DNA of 64,000 bases from Azospirillum oleiclasticum (lineage in GTDB: Bacteria > Pseudomonadota > Alphaproteobacteria > Azospirillales > Azospirillaceae). The stretch covers positions 62,001-126,000 of the forward strand of contig NZ_JABFFR010000002.1 of NCBI RefSeq assembly GCF_013423485.1. Direction: 5' to 3'. Numbering within the stretch: position 1 is the first letter of the stretch; each line of letters begins with the position of its first letter. Shown in pieces: positions 36,215 to 44,268 of this stretch. Both the position numbers and the translations under genes were made by a program. The notes under the pieces are model-generated. The model ran no database searches, had not been told where the DNA came from, and worked only from the letters and a program-made list of their open reading frames with translations.

Positions 36215-36822
36215 CGCTGGACGATGTCAGACGTCGCTTTCCGCGCAGCGAGGCGGCCTCGTTGCGGCCGGACAAGGTGCGCGGCGACCATGACCTCAAT
36301 CCCGGATTCGGGCCGCCCGATGCGTTGCGCGAGGCCGCCGTCCTGGTTCCGCTGGTGGATCGGGTCGAGGGGCCGACGGTGATCTTCACCCAGCGCACCG
36401 CACACCTGACCGCGCACGCCGGCCAGATCAGCTTTCCCGGCGGCCGGCGGGAGACCTACGACCATTCCCCCGAGGACACGGCGCTGCGCGAGACGGAGGA
36501 GGAGATCGGGCTGCCCCGCGAGCGGATCGAGATCCTGGGGCGGCTGGACACCTACGTCACGCGCACAGGCTTCCGCGTCACGCCGGTGGTCGGGATGGTG
36601 CGGCCGCCGATCGCGTTGGTTCCCGACCCCACCGAGGTCGAGGAGGTGTTCGAGGTGCCGCTGACCTTCATCCTGGACCCCGACAACCCCAAGCGCCACA
36701 GCCGGGAATTCATGGGCGGGCAGCGGCATTTCTACGTCTTCCCCTACCAGCAGCGCTACATCTGGGGGGCGACGGCCGGCATGCTGGTCAACCTGCGGGA
36801 TGTCCTGCGCGAGGCACCGTGA
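36211..36822 (+). CDS. Nudix hydrolase, CoA pyrophosphatase-like
   Basis: A 203-residue Nudix protein. The CoA-pyrophosphatase signature F-T-Q-R-T-A-H-L-T-A-H-A-G-Q-I-S-F-P-G-G lies around residue 60-80, and the Nudix helix reads L-R-E-T-E-E-E-I-G-L. It probably hydrolyses CoA or its derivatives to 4'-phosphopantetheine and 3',5'-ADP. The GTG at 36211 gives a four-base overlap with the DUF1285 stop; an upstream ATG at 36166 would overlap by 49 bases and is less likely. It is coupled at its end to the DUF6111 gene. Confidence 0.88.
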   Translation: MTLDDVRRRFPRSEAASLRPDKVRGDHDLNPGFGPPDALREAAVLVPLVDRVEGPTVIFTQRTAHLTAHAGQISFPGGRRETYDHSPEDTALRETEEEIGLPRERIEILGRLDTYVTRTGFRVTPVVGMVRPPIALVPDPTEVEEVFEVPLTFILDPDNPKRHSREFMGGQRHFYVFPYQQRYIWGATAGMLVNLRDVLREAP

Positions 36823-37097
36823 GGATTTTCTTGACGGTCGTGCTGCCGCTGCTGGCGCCGCTTGCGATCTACATCGCCTACGTGACTCTCGTGGAAAGCC
36901 ACCGGGCCCGCGCGGCAAGGGGCGGCGCATCGTCCGCATGGTGGGCGACGGCGCCATGGCCGTTGCTGGTGCTGGCGGGCGTCGGCTGCGCCGCCGCGGT
37001 CGCGGCCGCGCTGGCGCTGACCGGGGGCCAGGATCCGGGAGCCGGATACCGGCCGGCGCGGCTGGAGAACGGGGAGGTCGTCCGCGACCGCCCCTGA
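36819..37097 (+). CDS. DUF6111 small membrane protein
   Basis: A 92-residue protein with two spans, at about 3-24 (T-V-V-L-P-L-L-A-P-L-A-I-Y-I-A-Y) and 45-68 (W-P-L-L-V-L-A-G-V-G-C-A-A-A-V), ending Y-R-P-A-R-L-E-N-G-E-V-V-R-D-R-P. That architecture and tail match what I recall as DUF6111, found next to Nudix and cca genes. Its GTG overlaps the Nudix stop. It would normally be followed by cca, but here an opposite-strand gene intervenes. Confidence 0.75.
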   Translation: MRIFLTVVLPLLAPLAIYIAYVTLVESHRARAARGGASSAWWATAPWPLLVLAGVGCAAAVAAALALTGGQDPGAGYRPARLENGEVVRDRP

Positions 37098-37116
37098 CGT
37101 CTGCGATGAACAGCCC

Positions 37117-37845
37117 TCAGTGGTGATTGAACACGTGGGCGTGGGTGCTCTTGATGGCGGCGATGGCGGACAGCAGGCTCTTCCGACCCTCGATGTCGCC
37201 CGGCGGGTTGCGGAAATAGTCGTAATAGGAGCGGCTGATCGTGGCCGCCTGCTGCCCGGCCGGGGTCATCGGCGCCACCCGGTAGATCTCGTACAGCGCG
37301 TGGCCCAGACCGCCTTCCATCTGGTAGGCGGTCTTGATCTTTAGGAAGGTCTTTGGGCCGCAGACCTTGATGAAGCTCATCGCCGACTGCTTGGCGTAGA
37401 TGATCTGCGGAATGTTGATCTGGATTTCCGCCGGACGGCCGGTCTTGGTGCGGACGAACACCGTGGTCGAGGAGTAGCCGCAGGGGTCCATGGCGCCGCT
37501 GACGTCCTTCACCTGCATGACGCTGCCGCCGCGGCTGGCCTGAAAGTAACGGCGCAGTTCGATGAGAACGCCGCGCACCGCCTCCAGCGTCGGGACGATG
37601 ATGGTGATGCGGGCGACATCCTTGATCTGGTGCCAGTCCCCACCATAGTCGGAAGCCACCTTCTGCGACGCGCGCTCTTCGCTCTTGGTCGGGGCGCGGG
37701 CGATGATGGCGCCATATTTTTGTGCCATGAGCTGTCCGAAGGCCGCGATCTCCGCCTCCGCCGCCGCGGCGTCCCGGAAGACGCCCTGCTTGACCTTGTC
37801 CTGCGCGCGGGCGGTGACGTCGGCCAGAAGCTGCTTGCTGAACAT
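37117..37845 (-). CDS. RelA/SpoT-like nucleotidyltransferase-fold protein
   Basis: A 242-residue soluble protein that appears to carry a RelA/SpoT synthetase-type fold. Visible motifs in order are a basic helix with R50, K54 and K62; I-K-D-V-A-R-I-T-I at 74-82 (like the family's K-D-x-x-G-x-R); D-P-C-G-Y-S-S at 120-126 (like G-Y-R-S); E-I-Q-I at 140-143; and G-H-A-L-Y-E. It lacks HD hydrolase, TGS and ACT domains, so it is small-alarmone-synthetase sized. It lies alone on the minus strand between DUF6111 and cca, behind an AT-rich promoter. It could make (p)ppGpp, modify tRNA like toxic SAS enzymes, or be inactive. No partner antitoxin is evident. Confidence 0.6.
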   Translation of the reverse strand: MFSKQLLADVTARAQDKVKQGVFRDAAAAEAEIAAFGQLMAQKYGAIIARAPTKSEERASQKVASDYGGDWHQIKDVARITIIVPTLEAVRGVLIELRRYFQASRGGSVMQVKDVSGAMDPCGYSSTTVFVRTKTGRPAEIQINIPQIIYAKQSAMSFIKVCGPKTFLKIKTAYQMEGGLGHALYEIYRVAPMTPAGQQAATISRSYYDYFRNPPGDIEGRKSLLSAIAAIKSTHAHVFNHH

Positions 37846-38037
37846 GGCCTTCCCTCTGCTTCTGGAAGCTCGATCCAATTTTCAATACCTGATTAGCGGT
37901 AGAAATCGGTTGATTTCAATTGTAATATGATTACACAATCGTCATTTCTTCCTTTTCGGTACTTTAGCCATTGCAATCAATCGTGGTGCCGTTGAAAAGG
38001 CATGAAAGGTGCCGTCGGAGGCCGTAGGCTGCGGGCG
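37846..38037. other. AT-rich intergenic stretch
   Basis: Bases 37861-37980 are only about 36% G+C by count, in a window that is otherwise very GC-rich. The stretch sits upstream of the RelA/SpoT-like gene and before cca. It must hold the promoter of the former. Its composition supports recent insertion of that gene into the DUF6111-cca interval. I see no clear attachment repeats. Confidence 0.6.
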
Positions 38038-39288
38038 ATGACCGCCGAACCCGCCGCAACGCTGCCCCCCCAGCCCTGGATGACCGCACCGGAAACCCGG
38101 GCCGTGCTCGACGCCTTGGCCGCCGGCCGGGCCGACGCGCGGTTCGTCGGCGGCTGCGTGCGCGATGCCTGGCTCGGGCGCCCGGTGAAGGACATCGACA
38201 TCGCCACTCACGCCACGCCCGAGCGTGTCATGGAGCTGCTGGCAGCGGCGGGGGTGAAGGCGATCCCTACCGGGATCACGCATGGCACGGTGACCGCCGT
38301 GGTCGGGACCGAGCATTATGAGATCACCACGCTGCGCCGCGATGTGGAGAGTTTCGGCCGTCACGCGCGGGTGGCCTTCACCGACGACTGGCGGGAGGAC
38401 GCGGCGCGGCGCGATCTGACCATGAACGCGCTGTCCTGCACGCCGGACGGTCGCCTCTTTGATCCGTTCGGCGGGCTGGCCGATATGGCCGCGGGCCGCG
38501 TGCGGTTCGTGGGTGATCCGCGCCAGCGCATCGCCGAGGATGTGCTCCGCCTGCTGCGCTTCTTCCGTTTCCATGCCCATTACGGGCGCGGCGACCCGGA
38601 TTCGGCAGCGATGGCCGCGGTCGCCGAGCTGGCGCCGCGGCTGCCCGGCCTGTCCGGCGAACGGGTGCAGGGCGAGCTCTTCCGCCTGCTCACGGCGCCG
38701 GACCCCGCCGCCGTCTGGCGTCTGATGGACGATGCCGGCGTGCTGGCGCACCTGCTTCCGGCGGCGACCGACGCGGAGCGTCTGGACCGACTCGCGGCGC
38801 TGGAGCGGGTGCTGGGAGACCGGCCGGAGTCGCTTCTCCGGCTGGCCGCGGCGTTGCCGAAGGACCGTGCCACGGCCCTGGCGGTGGCGGAGCGTCTGAA
38901 GCTGTCGAACGCCGACCGCGACCGGCTCGCCGCCGCGGCGGAACCGCCACACCCGCTGACCATCGGCGTCGATTCCGCGGTGCGGCGCCATGCACTCTAC
39001 CGGTTGGGCGATGCCGGACGCTATCGGGATCTGATCCGCCTCGCCGCCACCGACGCGCCGGGGCCGGTCCCCGTTGCCGCGGTGCGCGCGGCGCTCGATG
39101 ACGCGGCGCTGCTGGACGGCCTGCGCTTTCCCATCGCGGGGCGCGATCTGCTGGCGATCGGCGTGCCGCGCGGCCCGCGGGTTGGCGCCATCCTGGCGGC
39201 GGTGGAGAACTGGTGGGTGGCGCAGGATTTCGGCCCCGACCGCGAGGCCTGTCTCGCCCAGGCGCGTCGGATGGGGGCGGAGGGATAG
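38038..39288 (+). CDS. cca: CCA tRNA nucleotidyltransferase / poly(A) polymerase family
   Basis: A 416-residue class II nucleotidyltransferase that adds or repairs the 3' CCA of tRNAs. The catalytic motif is F-V-G-G-C-V-R-D-A-W-L-G near residue 37, followed by K-D-I-D-I-A-T. The R-R-D-L-T-M-N-A-L motif is near residue 123 and R-I-A-E-D-V-L-R-L-L-R-F-F-R-F near residue 165. The start ATG at 38038 is preferred over an in-frame ATG at 38002. This enzyme is usually the downstream partner of the Nudix and DUF6111 genes, from which it is here separated. Confidence 0.92.
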   Translation: MTAEPAATLPPQPWMTAPETRAVLDALAAGRADARFVGGCVRDAWLGRPVKDIDIATHATPERVMELLAAAGVKAIPTGITHGTVTAVVGTEHYEITTLRRDVESFGRHARVAFTDDWREDAARRDLTMNALSCTPDGRLFDPFGGLADMAAGRVRFVGDPRQRIAEDVLRLLRFFRFHAHYGRGDPDSAAMAAVAELAPRLPGLSGERVQGELFRLLTAPDPAAVWRLMDDAGVLAHLLPAATDAERLDRLAALERVLGDRPESLLRLAAALPKDRATALAVAERLKLSNADRDRLAAAAEPPHPLTIGVDSAVRRHALYRLGDAGRYRDLIRLAATDAPGPVPVAAVRAALDDAALLDGLRFPIAGRDLLAIGVPRGPRVGAILAAVENWWVAQDFGPDREACLAQARRMGAEG

Positions 39289-39429
39289 GCTGCAGGCGAT
39301 ACATCCTGCGGCGCACAACAAACAAGTCATAGACAACCCCCGATCATCAGGGGTATCAATCGATCAACGGACAAGCGGGCCAGCGCGAATTTTCCACCGC
39401 GAATTCGTCCATCGGATGAGGGGCTTGTG

Positions 39430-39786
39430 ATGAGGAACTCTGTGCGGCGGTTCTCTGTCCTTACGGTTGTGATCGGCCTGTTGCTCGCCGGTGCCACGGC
39501 GTCTCCGGCCCATGCCCAGAATGGCGGCGAGAGCAGCTTCATCAGCGCCGACACCGTGATCATCGGTTGCACCGCCGGCGGCGGCGCGTCGGCCTTCGCC
39601 GCGGTGCTTCCGCTGCTGACGACGGCCTTCGGTGGCGCCGGGGTGCTCGTCACGCCGGCGGTGGTCGGCGCCTGGACCGGCATCGGCTGCGCGGTCGGCG
39701 TGGTCTCCGGTCTGATCGCGATCGGCACCGCCTGGGGCATGGAGACCTGGAACCAGTCGCTGGAGGCCGACGATGCGGCGACGTGA
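39430..39786 (+). CDS. small exported glycine/alanine-rich protein, paralogue 1
   Basis: A 118-residue protein with a signal peptide (to A-H-A-Q, about residue 31). The mature part is short, hydrophobic and Gly/Ala-rich, with two cysteines (I-I-G-C-T-A-G-G-G near residue 47 and G-I-G-C-A-V near residue 86) and an end G-M-E-T-W-N-Q-S. The following gene encodes a protein of the same layout. I do not recognise the family; a membrane-inserting or cell-envelope role is possible. A GTG three bases earlier is an alternative start. Confidence 0.7.
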   Translation: MRNSVRRFSVLTVVIGLLLAGATASPAHAQNGGESSFISADTVIIGCTAGGGASAFAAVLPLLTTAFGGAGVLVTPAVVGAWTGIGCAVGVVSGLIAIGTAWGMETWNQSLEADDAAT

Positions 39787-40243
39787 CCGGCGCGCGCCGG
39801 GCCGTCTGGTGTCCGGCCGGCTGGCATTGGGGGCCGCGGTGCTGGGCGCCGGCTTGGCCATGAGCGCCGGCCCGGCGCGCGCCCAGCAGTCGGAGGTCAT
39901 CACGCCCTTCTTCGTTGCCATGCTGGCCGGTCCGATCAGCGACGGCGCGTCGGTCATCCTGGTCAAGAAGCGGCCGAATTTCGTCAGCATGGAGACTCCG
40001 CTGATCGCCTGCATCTCCGGATTCGGGGCGGGGGCGCTGGCGGCGGCCCTGCCGGCCATGGCGACGGCGGTGGCGTCCGGCGGTCTCCTGGCGCCGGTGT
40101 CGGCCGCCTATGTCGGCAGCTACGGCACCTACGGCTGCATCGTGTCGGGCGTGGGCGGCGTGGTCGGGGTGGCGACCGCGGTCGTCATGGAGATGATCGA
40201 CGGCAAGCCGCATTCCCCCTACGTCGAGATCATCGGGCCGTAA
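39773..40243 (+). CDS. small exported glycine/alanine-rich protein, paralogue 2
   Basis: A 156-residue exported protein overlapping the previous gene by 14 bases. After a signal peptide (to A-R-A-Q-Q, about residue 39) it repeats the layout of paralogue 1. L-I-A-C-I-S-G-F-G-A-G-A-L-A-A-A-L-P aligns with I-I-G-C-T-A-G-G-G-A-S-A-F-A-A-V-L-P, and a second Cys (Y-G-C-I-V-S-G) and a closing V-V-M-E match as well. This marks a tandem duplication. Both cysteines are conserved between the copies. It is 16 bases upstream of phoD; function unknown. Confidence 0.7.
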   Translation: MRRRDRRAPGRLVSGRLALGAAVLGAGLAMSAGPARAQQSEVITPFFVAMLAGPISDGASVILVKKRPNFVSMETPLIACISGFGAGALAAALPAMATAVASGGLLAPVSAAYVGSYGTYGCIVSGVGGVVGVATAVVMEMIDGKPHSPYVEIIGP

Positions 40244-40259
40244 CGGCGGAGGTCACCCC

Positions 40260-41840
40260 ATGACAGCGCGTTCCTTCCCGATCGGCCGCCGCGGCTTCAT
40301 CGCCGGTGCGGCGGCCGGCCTCGTCACCGCGCGTTCGGCGCTGGCTGCACCCGGCATCATCACCGGCGACGCGAGCCGACCGGGCATGCCGTCCGGCGTG
40401 CAGACCGCGGATCCCACGGGGGACCGCTGCATGCTCTGGTGTCGGTCGGACCGGCCTTCGCGCATGATGGTGGAATGGGCGACCAACGAGCGCTTCGCCG
40501 GTGCGGTGTCCATCGATGGGCCCCTGGCGCTCCAGGACAGCGACTTCACCGGCCGACTGGACCTGACCGGGCTGCCGCCCGGTGCGGACATCTTCTACCG
40601 CGTCCGCTTCCAGGACGCGACCGACGTCAACGTCTTCAGCGAGCCGCTCACCGGGCGTTTCCGGACTCCGGGCACCGAACGTCGCAACCTGTCCTTCTGC
40701 TTCTCCGGTGACGAGACAGGGCAGGGCTGGGGCATCGATCCGGCCTTCGGCGGGCTGAAGATGTACGACACGATGCTGGCCTTCGCGCCGGACTTCTTCA
40801 TCCATTCCGGCGACCAGATCTACGCCGACCAGCCGCTGCCGACCGAGGTGAAGCTGGCCGACGGCAAGTTGTGGAGGAACATCGTCACGCCGGCCAAGTC
40901 CAAGGTGGCCGAGACGTTGACGGAATTCCGCGGCAACTACGCCTACAACCTGACCGACGAGAACAAGCGCCGCTTCCTGGCCGAGGTGCCGTTGCTGGTG
41001 CAGTGGGACGACCACGACGTCAAGAACAACTGGTTCCCCGGACAGATCCACGACGATTCCCGCTACAAGGTGAAGAGCGTGTCGCTGCTGTCGGCCTACG
41101 CCCGGCGCGCGATGTTCGATTACAACGCCTTCCGCATCCTGGGCGAGGACCCCGAGCGCACCTATCGCAGCGTGCCCTACGGCCCGTCGCTGGATGTGTT
41201 CATGACCGACGTGCGCAGCCAGCGCGGCCCCAACACGCGCAACCGGCAGGGCGAGCCGGGGAGTGCCACCGCCTTCTTCGGCCCGGCGCAGCTTGCGTGG
41301 CTGAAGCGGGGGCTGAAGGAATCGAAGGCGGTCTGGAAGGTCGTGGCGTGCAGCCTGCCGATCAGCTACGTCAACGACGATTACAACACCTACATGCCCA
41401 AGGGCAGCTTCGAAGGCTGGGCCAACCGCGACGACGGCGCGCCGCTGGGCCGCGAGCTCGAGTTGGCCGATCTGCTGTCCTTCATCAAGGAGAACCGCAT
41501 CCGGAACGTCGTGTGGGTGTCCGCCGACGTGCATTTCGCCGCCGCCATTCGGCACGAGCCGTCGCGCGCCGGCTTCACCGGGTTCGATCCGTTCTGGGAA
41601 TTCATCGCCGGCCCGATGCACGCCGGCACCTATGGGCCGAGCACGCTCGACCTCACCTTCGGGCCGGATGTGCGCTACCTCAGCGTACCGGCCGACCTCG
41701 CGCAGAACCGCCCGCCGACGGAGGGGCTGCAGTTCTTCGGCCATGCCGCCATCGACGGCCAGACCGACGTGATGACGGTGCGCCTGCACGACATCACCGG
41801 CAAGGAACTGAACCGCACCGTCATCGAACCGGAGGTGTAG
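40260..41840 (+). CDS. phoD: PhoD-like alkaline phosphatase/phosphodiesterase
   Basis: A 526-residue periplasmic metallophosphatase. The N-terminus G-R-R-G-F-I-A-G-A-A-A-G-L is a twin-arginine signal ending A-L-A-A-P. The PhoD core shows I-H-S-G-D-Q-I-Y-A-D near residue 180, V-Q-W-D-D-H-D-V-K-N-N-W near residue 246, and V-W-V-S-A-D-V-H-F-A-A near residue 418, which provide Fe/Ca ligands. It releases phosphate from organic esters. A Pho box was not identified in the short upstream gap. The downstream slyB gene is convergent. Confidence 0.9.
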   Translation: MTARSFPIGRRGFIAGAAAGLVTARSALAAPGIITGDASRPGMPSGVQTADPTGDRCMLWCRSDRPSRMMVEWATNERFAGAVSIDGPLALQDSDFTGRLDLTGLPPGADIFYRVRFQDATDVNVFSEPLTGRFRTPGTERRNLSFCFSGDETGQGWGIDPAFGGLKMYDTMLAFAPDFFIHSGDQIYADQPLPTEVKLADGKLWRNIVTPAKSKVAETLTEFRGNYAYNLTDENKRRFLAEVPLLVQWDDHDVKNNWFPGQIHDDSRYKVKSVSLLSAYARRAMFDYNAFRILGEDPERTYRSVPYGPSLDVFMTDVRSQRGPNTRNRQGEPGSATAFFGPAQLAWLKRGLKESKAVWKVVACSLPISYVNDDYNTYMPKGSFEGWANRDDGAPLGRELELADLLSFIKENRIRNVVWVSADVHFAAAIRHEPSRAGFTGFDPFWEFIAGPMHAGTYGPSTLDLTFGPDVRYLSVPADLAQNRPPTEGLQFFGHAAIDGQTDVMTVRLHDITGKELNRTVIEPEV

Positions 41841-41847
41841 ACCGCCG

Positions 41848-42369
41848 TCAGTCCACCACCGTGATGCCGGCCGGGCGGTTCACCTGGGTCGGCAGGTGGT
41901 CGGCCGGAAGGACGCGGCGATAGCTGCCTGAGGTCTGCACCATCACCCGGTTGCCGGCCTGGAATACGCGGTCCTCCGGCGGCTGGTCCTGCACGATGGT
42001 GACGGTGGTGCCATTGGCCAGGGTGACGATGTACTCGATGCCAACGCGGTTGGACATCGACTGCTCGGCCATCGAGCCCAGCAGAGCGCCGGCGATCACG
42101 CCGCCGAGGATCGCCGCCGCGTTGCCGGAGCCCTGGCCGACCCCGGACAGGGCGATGCCGCCGGCGGCCGCACCCGCCATCCCGCCGAGCCCGCTGGTCT
42201 CACCGCGGATGTCCACCTGGCGGGCCTGGATCACGGTCCCGAATTCGACCACCGAGGAGCGGCCGATGTCGCGCTCCGAATAGCGGCTCTGCCCCTGTGT
42301 GGAACAGCCGGCCAGCATTCCCGCCAGCGCCAGCACCGCGACCATCCGAACCGCCGGAAACCTGAACAT
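41848..42369 (-). CDS. slyB: SlyB-type outer-membrane lipoprotein
   Basis: A 173-residue lipoprotein with lipobox L-A-G-M-L-A-G-C at residues 15-22. It is followed by S-E-R-D-I-G, a glycine-zipper region (G-L-G-G-M-A-G-A-A-A-G-G and A-I-L-G-G-V-I-A-G-A-L-L-G, about 60-97) and a C-terminal beta region with E-Y-I-V-T-L-A-N-G-T-T-V-T-I-V-Q-D. These are the hallmarks of SlyB/Pcp20, an outer-membrane stabilising lipoprotein. The RGETSG...E-F-G-T-V-I-Q-A-R arrangement is also typical. Confidence 0.85.
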   Translation of the reverse strand: MFRFPAVRMVAVLALAGMLAGCSTQGQSRYSERDIGRSSVVEFGTVIQARQVDIRGETSGLGGMAGAAAGGIALSGVGQGSGNAAAILGGVIAGALLGSMAEQSMSNRVGIEYIVTLANGTTVTIVQDQPPEDRVFQAGNRVMVQTSGSYRRVLPADHLPTQVNRPAGITVVD

Positions 42370-42476
42370 GCATCCACCGCAGCGTTGATTCCATCCGGGG
42401 AGTGGAACCCTGGCAACCCGTGGCTGTCAATGGCCGCAGTCGGCTGGAGGACGTCGGCAGGCCAATTGTCTCCACG

Positions 42477-44189
42477 TCATCCCTCCACCAGCGCGAACCG
42501 GTCGACATCCACCAGCCCCATGTCGGTGATCTTCAGATGCGGGATGACCGGCAGCGGCAGGAAGGCCAGTTGCAGGAAGGGCTCGGCCAGCGGGCAGCCC
42601 ATCTCCCGCACCGCGGCGCGCAGTGTGCGCAGATGGCGCTCCACCGTCTCGAAAGGCTCCAGGCTCATCAGCCCGGCCAGAGGCAGGGCGATCTCCCCCA
42701 CCACATGGCCGTTGCGCACGGCGACGAAGCCGCCCTGAAGCTCGATCAGCCGGTTCACCGCGATCGCCATGTCGCCGTCGGTGGCGCCGACCACGCAAAG
42801 GTTGTGGCTGTCATGCCCGACGGAGGAGGCCAGCGCCCCTTCCGTCAGCCCGAAGCCGCTGACGAATCCGCGCCCGATGTTGCGGTTGGTGCCGTGGCGG
42901 GAGAGCACGCTGACCTTCAGGATGTCGCGCGCGGTGTCGGCAACGGCGCGGCCCTGGATGCGCGGCACCTCCATCCGCCGGTGCTCGGTGAGGATCTTGC
43001 CGGGCAGGACACCGATCACCGACCGGGTGGAACCGCCGCCCGCCGGCATCGCGAAATCTTCGGCGGTGACCGGGTCGAGCTTCACGGAGTTCAGCCCGAC
43101 CGGGACGATCGCCGGCCGTCCGGCGAAGCTGTCCGCCGTCACCACCCGTCCGTTGCGGATCACGCGGTTGACCGCGCAGCCCTCAAGATCGTCTAGCAGC
43201 ACGAGGTCGGCGCGCTGCCCCGGCGCCACCAGCCCGCGGTCGGTCAGCCCGAAATGCCGCGCGGCGGACCAGGTGGCGGCGCGGTATACGTCCGCCACCG
43301 GAGCCCCCAGCCGGATGGCTGTGCGGATGAGGTGGTCGAGGTGCCCCTCCTCCGCGATGTCCAGCGGGTTGCGGTCGTCGGTGCACAGACCAAGGAACGG
43401 GGAGGTGCGCGGCCCGATCACCTCCGCCAGCGCGTGCACGTCCTTCGACACCGACCCGTCGCGGATCAGCACCTGCATGCCCTTGCGCAGCTTCTCCATC
43501 GCCTCGGCGGCGCTGGTGGTCTCATGGCAGTTGCGCACACCGCAGGAAAGATAGGCGTTGAGATCGCGGCCGGTCACCAGCGGCGCGTGCCCGTCGATGT
43601 GGCGGTCCTGGAAGGCCACCAGCTTGTCGAGCACCGCGTCGTCCTTGTGCAGGACGCCGGGGAAGTTCATGAACTCGGCCAGCCCGATGACCTTGGGATG
43701 GTCCTTGTGGCGCACGAGATCCGCCGCCTCCAACCGCGCGCCGGAAGTCTCCAGCTCCGTCGCCGGCACGCAGGACGAAAGCTGGACGCGCAGGTCGAGC
43801 GCGGTGCCCTCGGCGCAGTCCAGCACGTAGCGCAGCCCCTTGTCGCCCAGCACGTTGGCGATCTCGTGCGGGTCGCAGACGGCGGTCGTGGTGCCGCGCG
43901 GCAGCACGCAGCGGTCGAACTCCAGCGGTGTGACGCAGGTCGATTCGCAATGGACGTGGGTGTCGATGAAGCCTGGAACGACGGTCAGCCCGCGCCCGTC
44001 GATCTCCTCCACCCCGTCGTACGTGTCGTAGGTGCCGACGATACGGTCGCCGCAGACGGCGATGTCGCTTTCCGCGATCTCGCCGGTCACCACGTTGAGG
44101 AACCGCGTGTTCTTGATGACGAGGTCCGCCCTGTCGCGTCCCAGCGCCTGGTCGATCCGCCGCTTCAGCCCGTCCCGCGTGACCGCCAT
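42477..44189 (-). CDS. ade: adenine deaminase
   Basis: A 570-residue amidohydrolase that converts adenine to hypoxanthine in purine salvage. Metal-binding and family motifs are D-T-H-V-H-C-E-S-T near residue 77, T-T-A-V-C-D-P-H-E-I-A-N-V near residue 101, and a later G-L-C-T-D-D-R-N. The C-terminal domain holds G-H-D-S-H-N-L, typical of Ade and absent from many other amidohydrolases. Length is normal. It is an isolated minus-strand gene, 108 bases from slyB. Confidence 0.93.
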   Translation of the reverse strand: MAVTRDGLKRRIDQALGRDRADLVIKNTRFLNVVTGEIAESDIAVCGDRIVGTYDTYDGVEEIDGRGLTVVPGFIDTHVHCESTCVTPLEFDRCVLPRGTTTAVCDPHEIANVLGDKGLRYVLDCAEGTALDLRVQLSSCVPATELETSGARLEAADLVRHKDHPKVIGLAEFMNFPGVLHKDDAVLDKLVAFQDRHIDGHAPLVTGRDLNAYLSCGVRNCHETTSAAEAMEKLRKGMQVLIRDGSVSKDVHALAEVIGPRTSPFLGLCTDDRNPLDIAEEGHLDHLIRTAIRLGAPVADVYRAATWSAARHFGLTDRGLVAPGQRADLVLLDDLEGCAVNRVIRNGRVVTADSFAGRPAIVPVGLNSVKLDPVTAEDFAMPAGGGSTRSVIGVLPGKILTEHRRMEVPRIQGRAVADTARDILKVSVLSRHGTNRNIGRGFVSGFGLTEGALASSVGHDSHNLCVVGATDGDMAIAVNRLIELQGGFVAVRNGHVVGEIALPLAGLMSLEPFETVERHLRTLRAAVREMGCPLAEPFLQLAFLPLPVIPHLKITDMGLVDVDRFALVEG

Positions 44190-44268
44190 CGCCCGCCCCC
44201 GTTCTTTGTCACAGGACAGAGGTGGCGAGCGGCGGCGGGCGCGTCAATCGCGAAGCGGCCGGAGCCGC

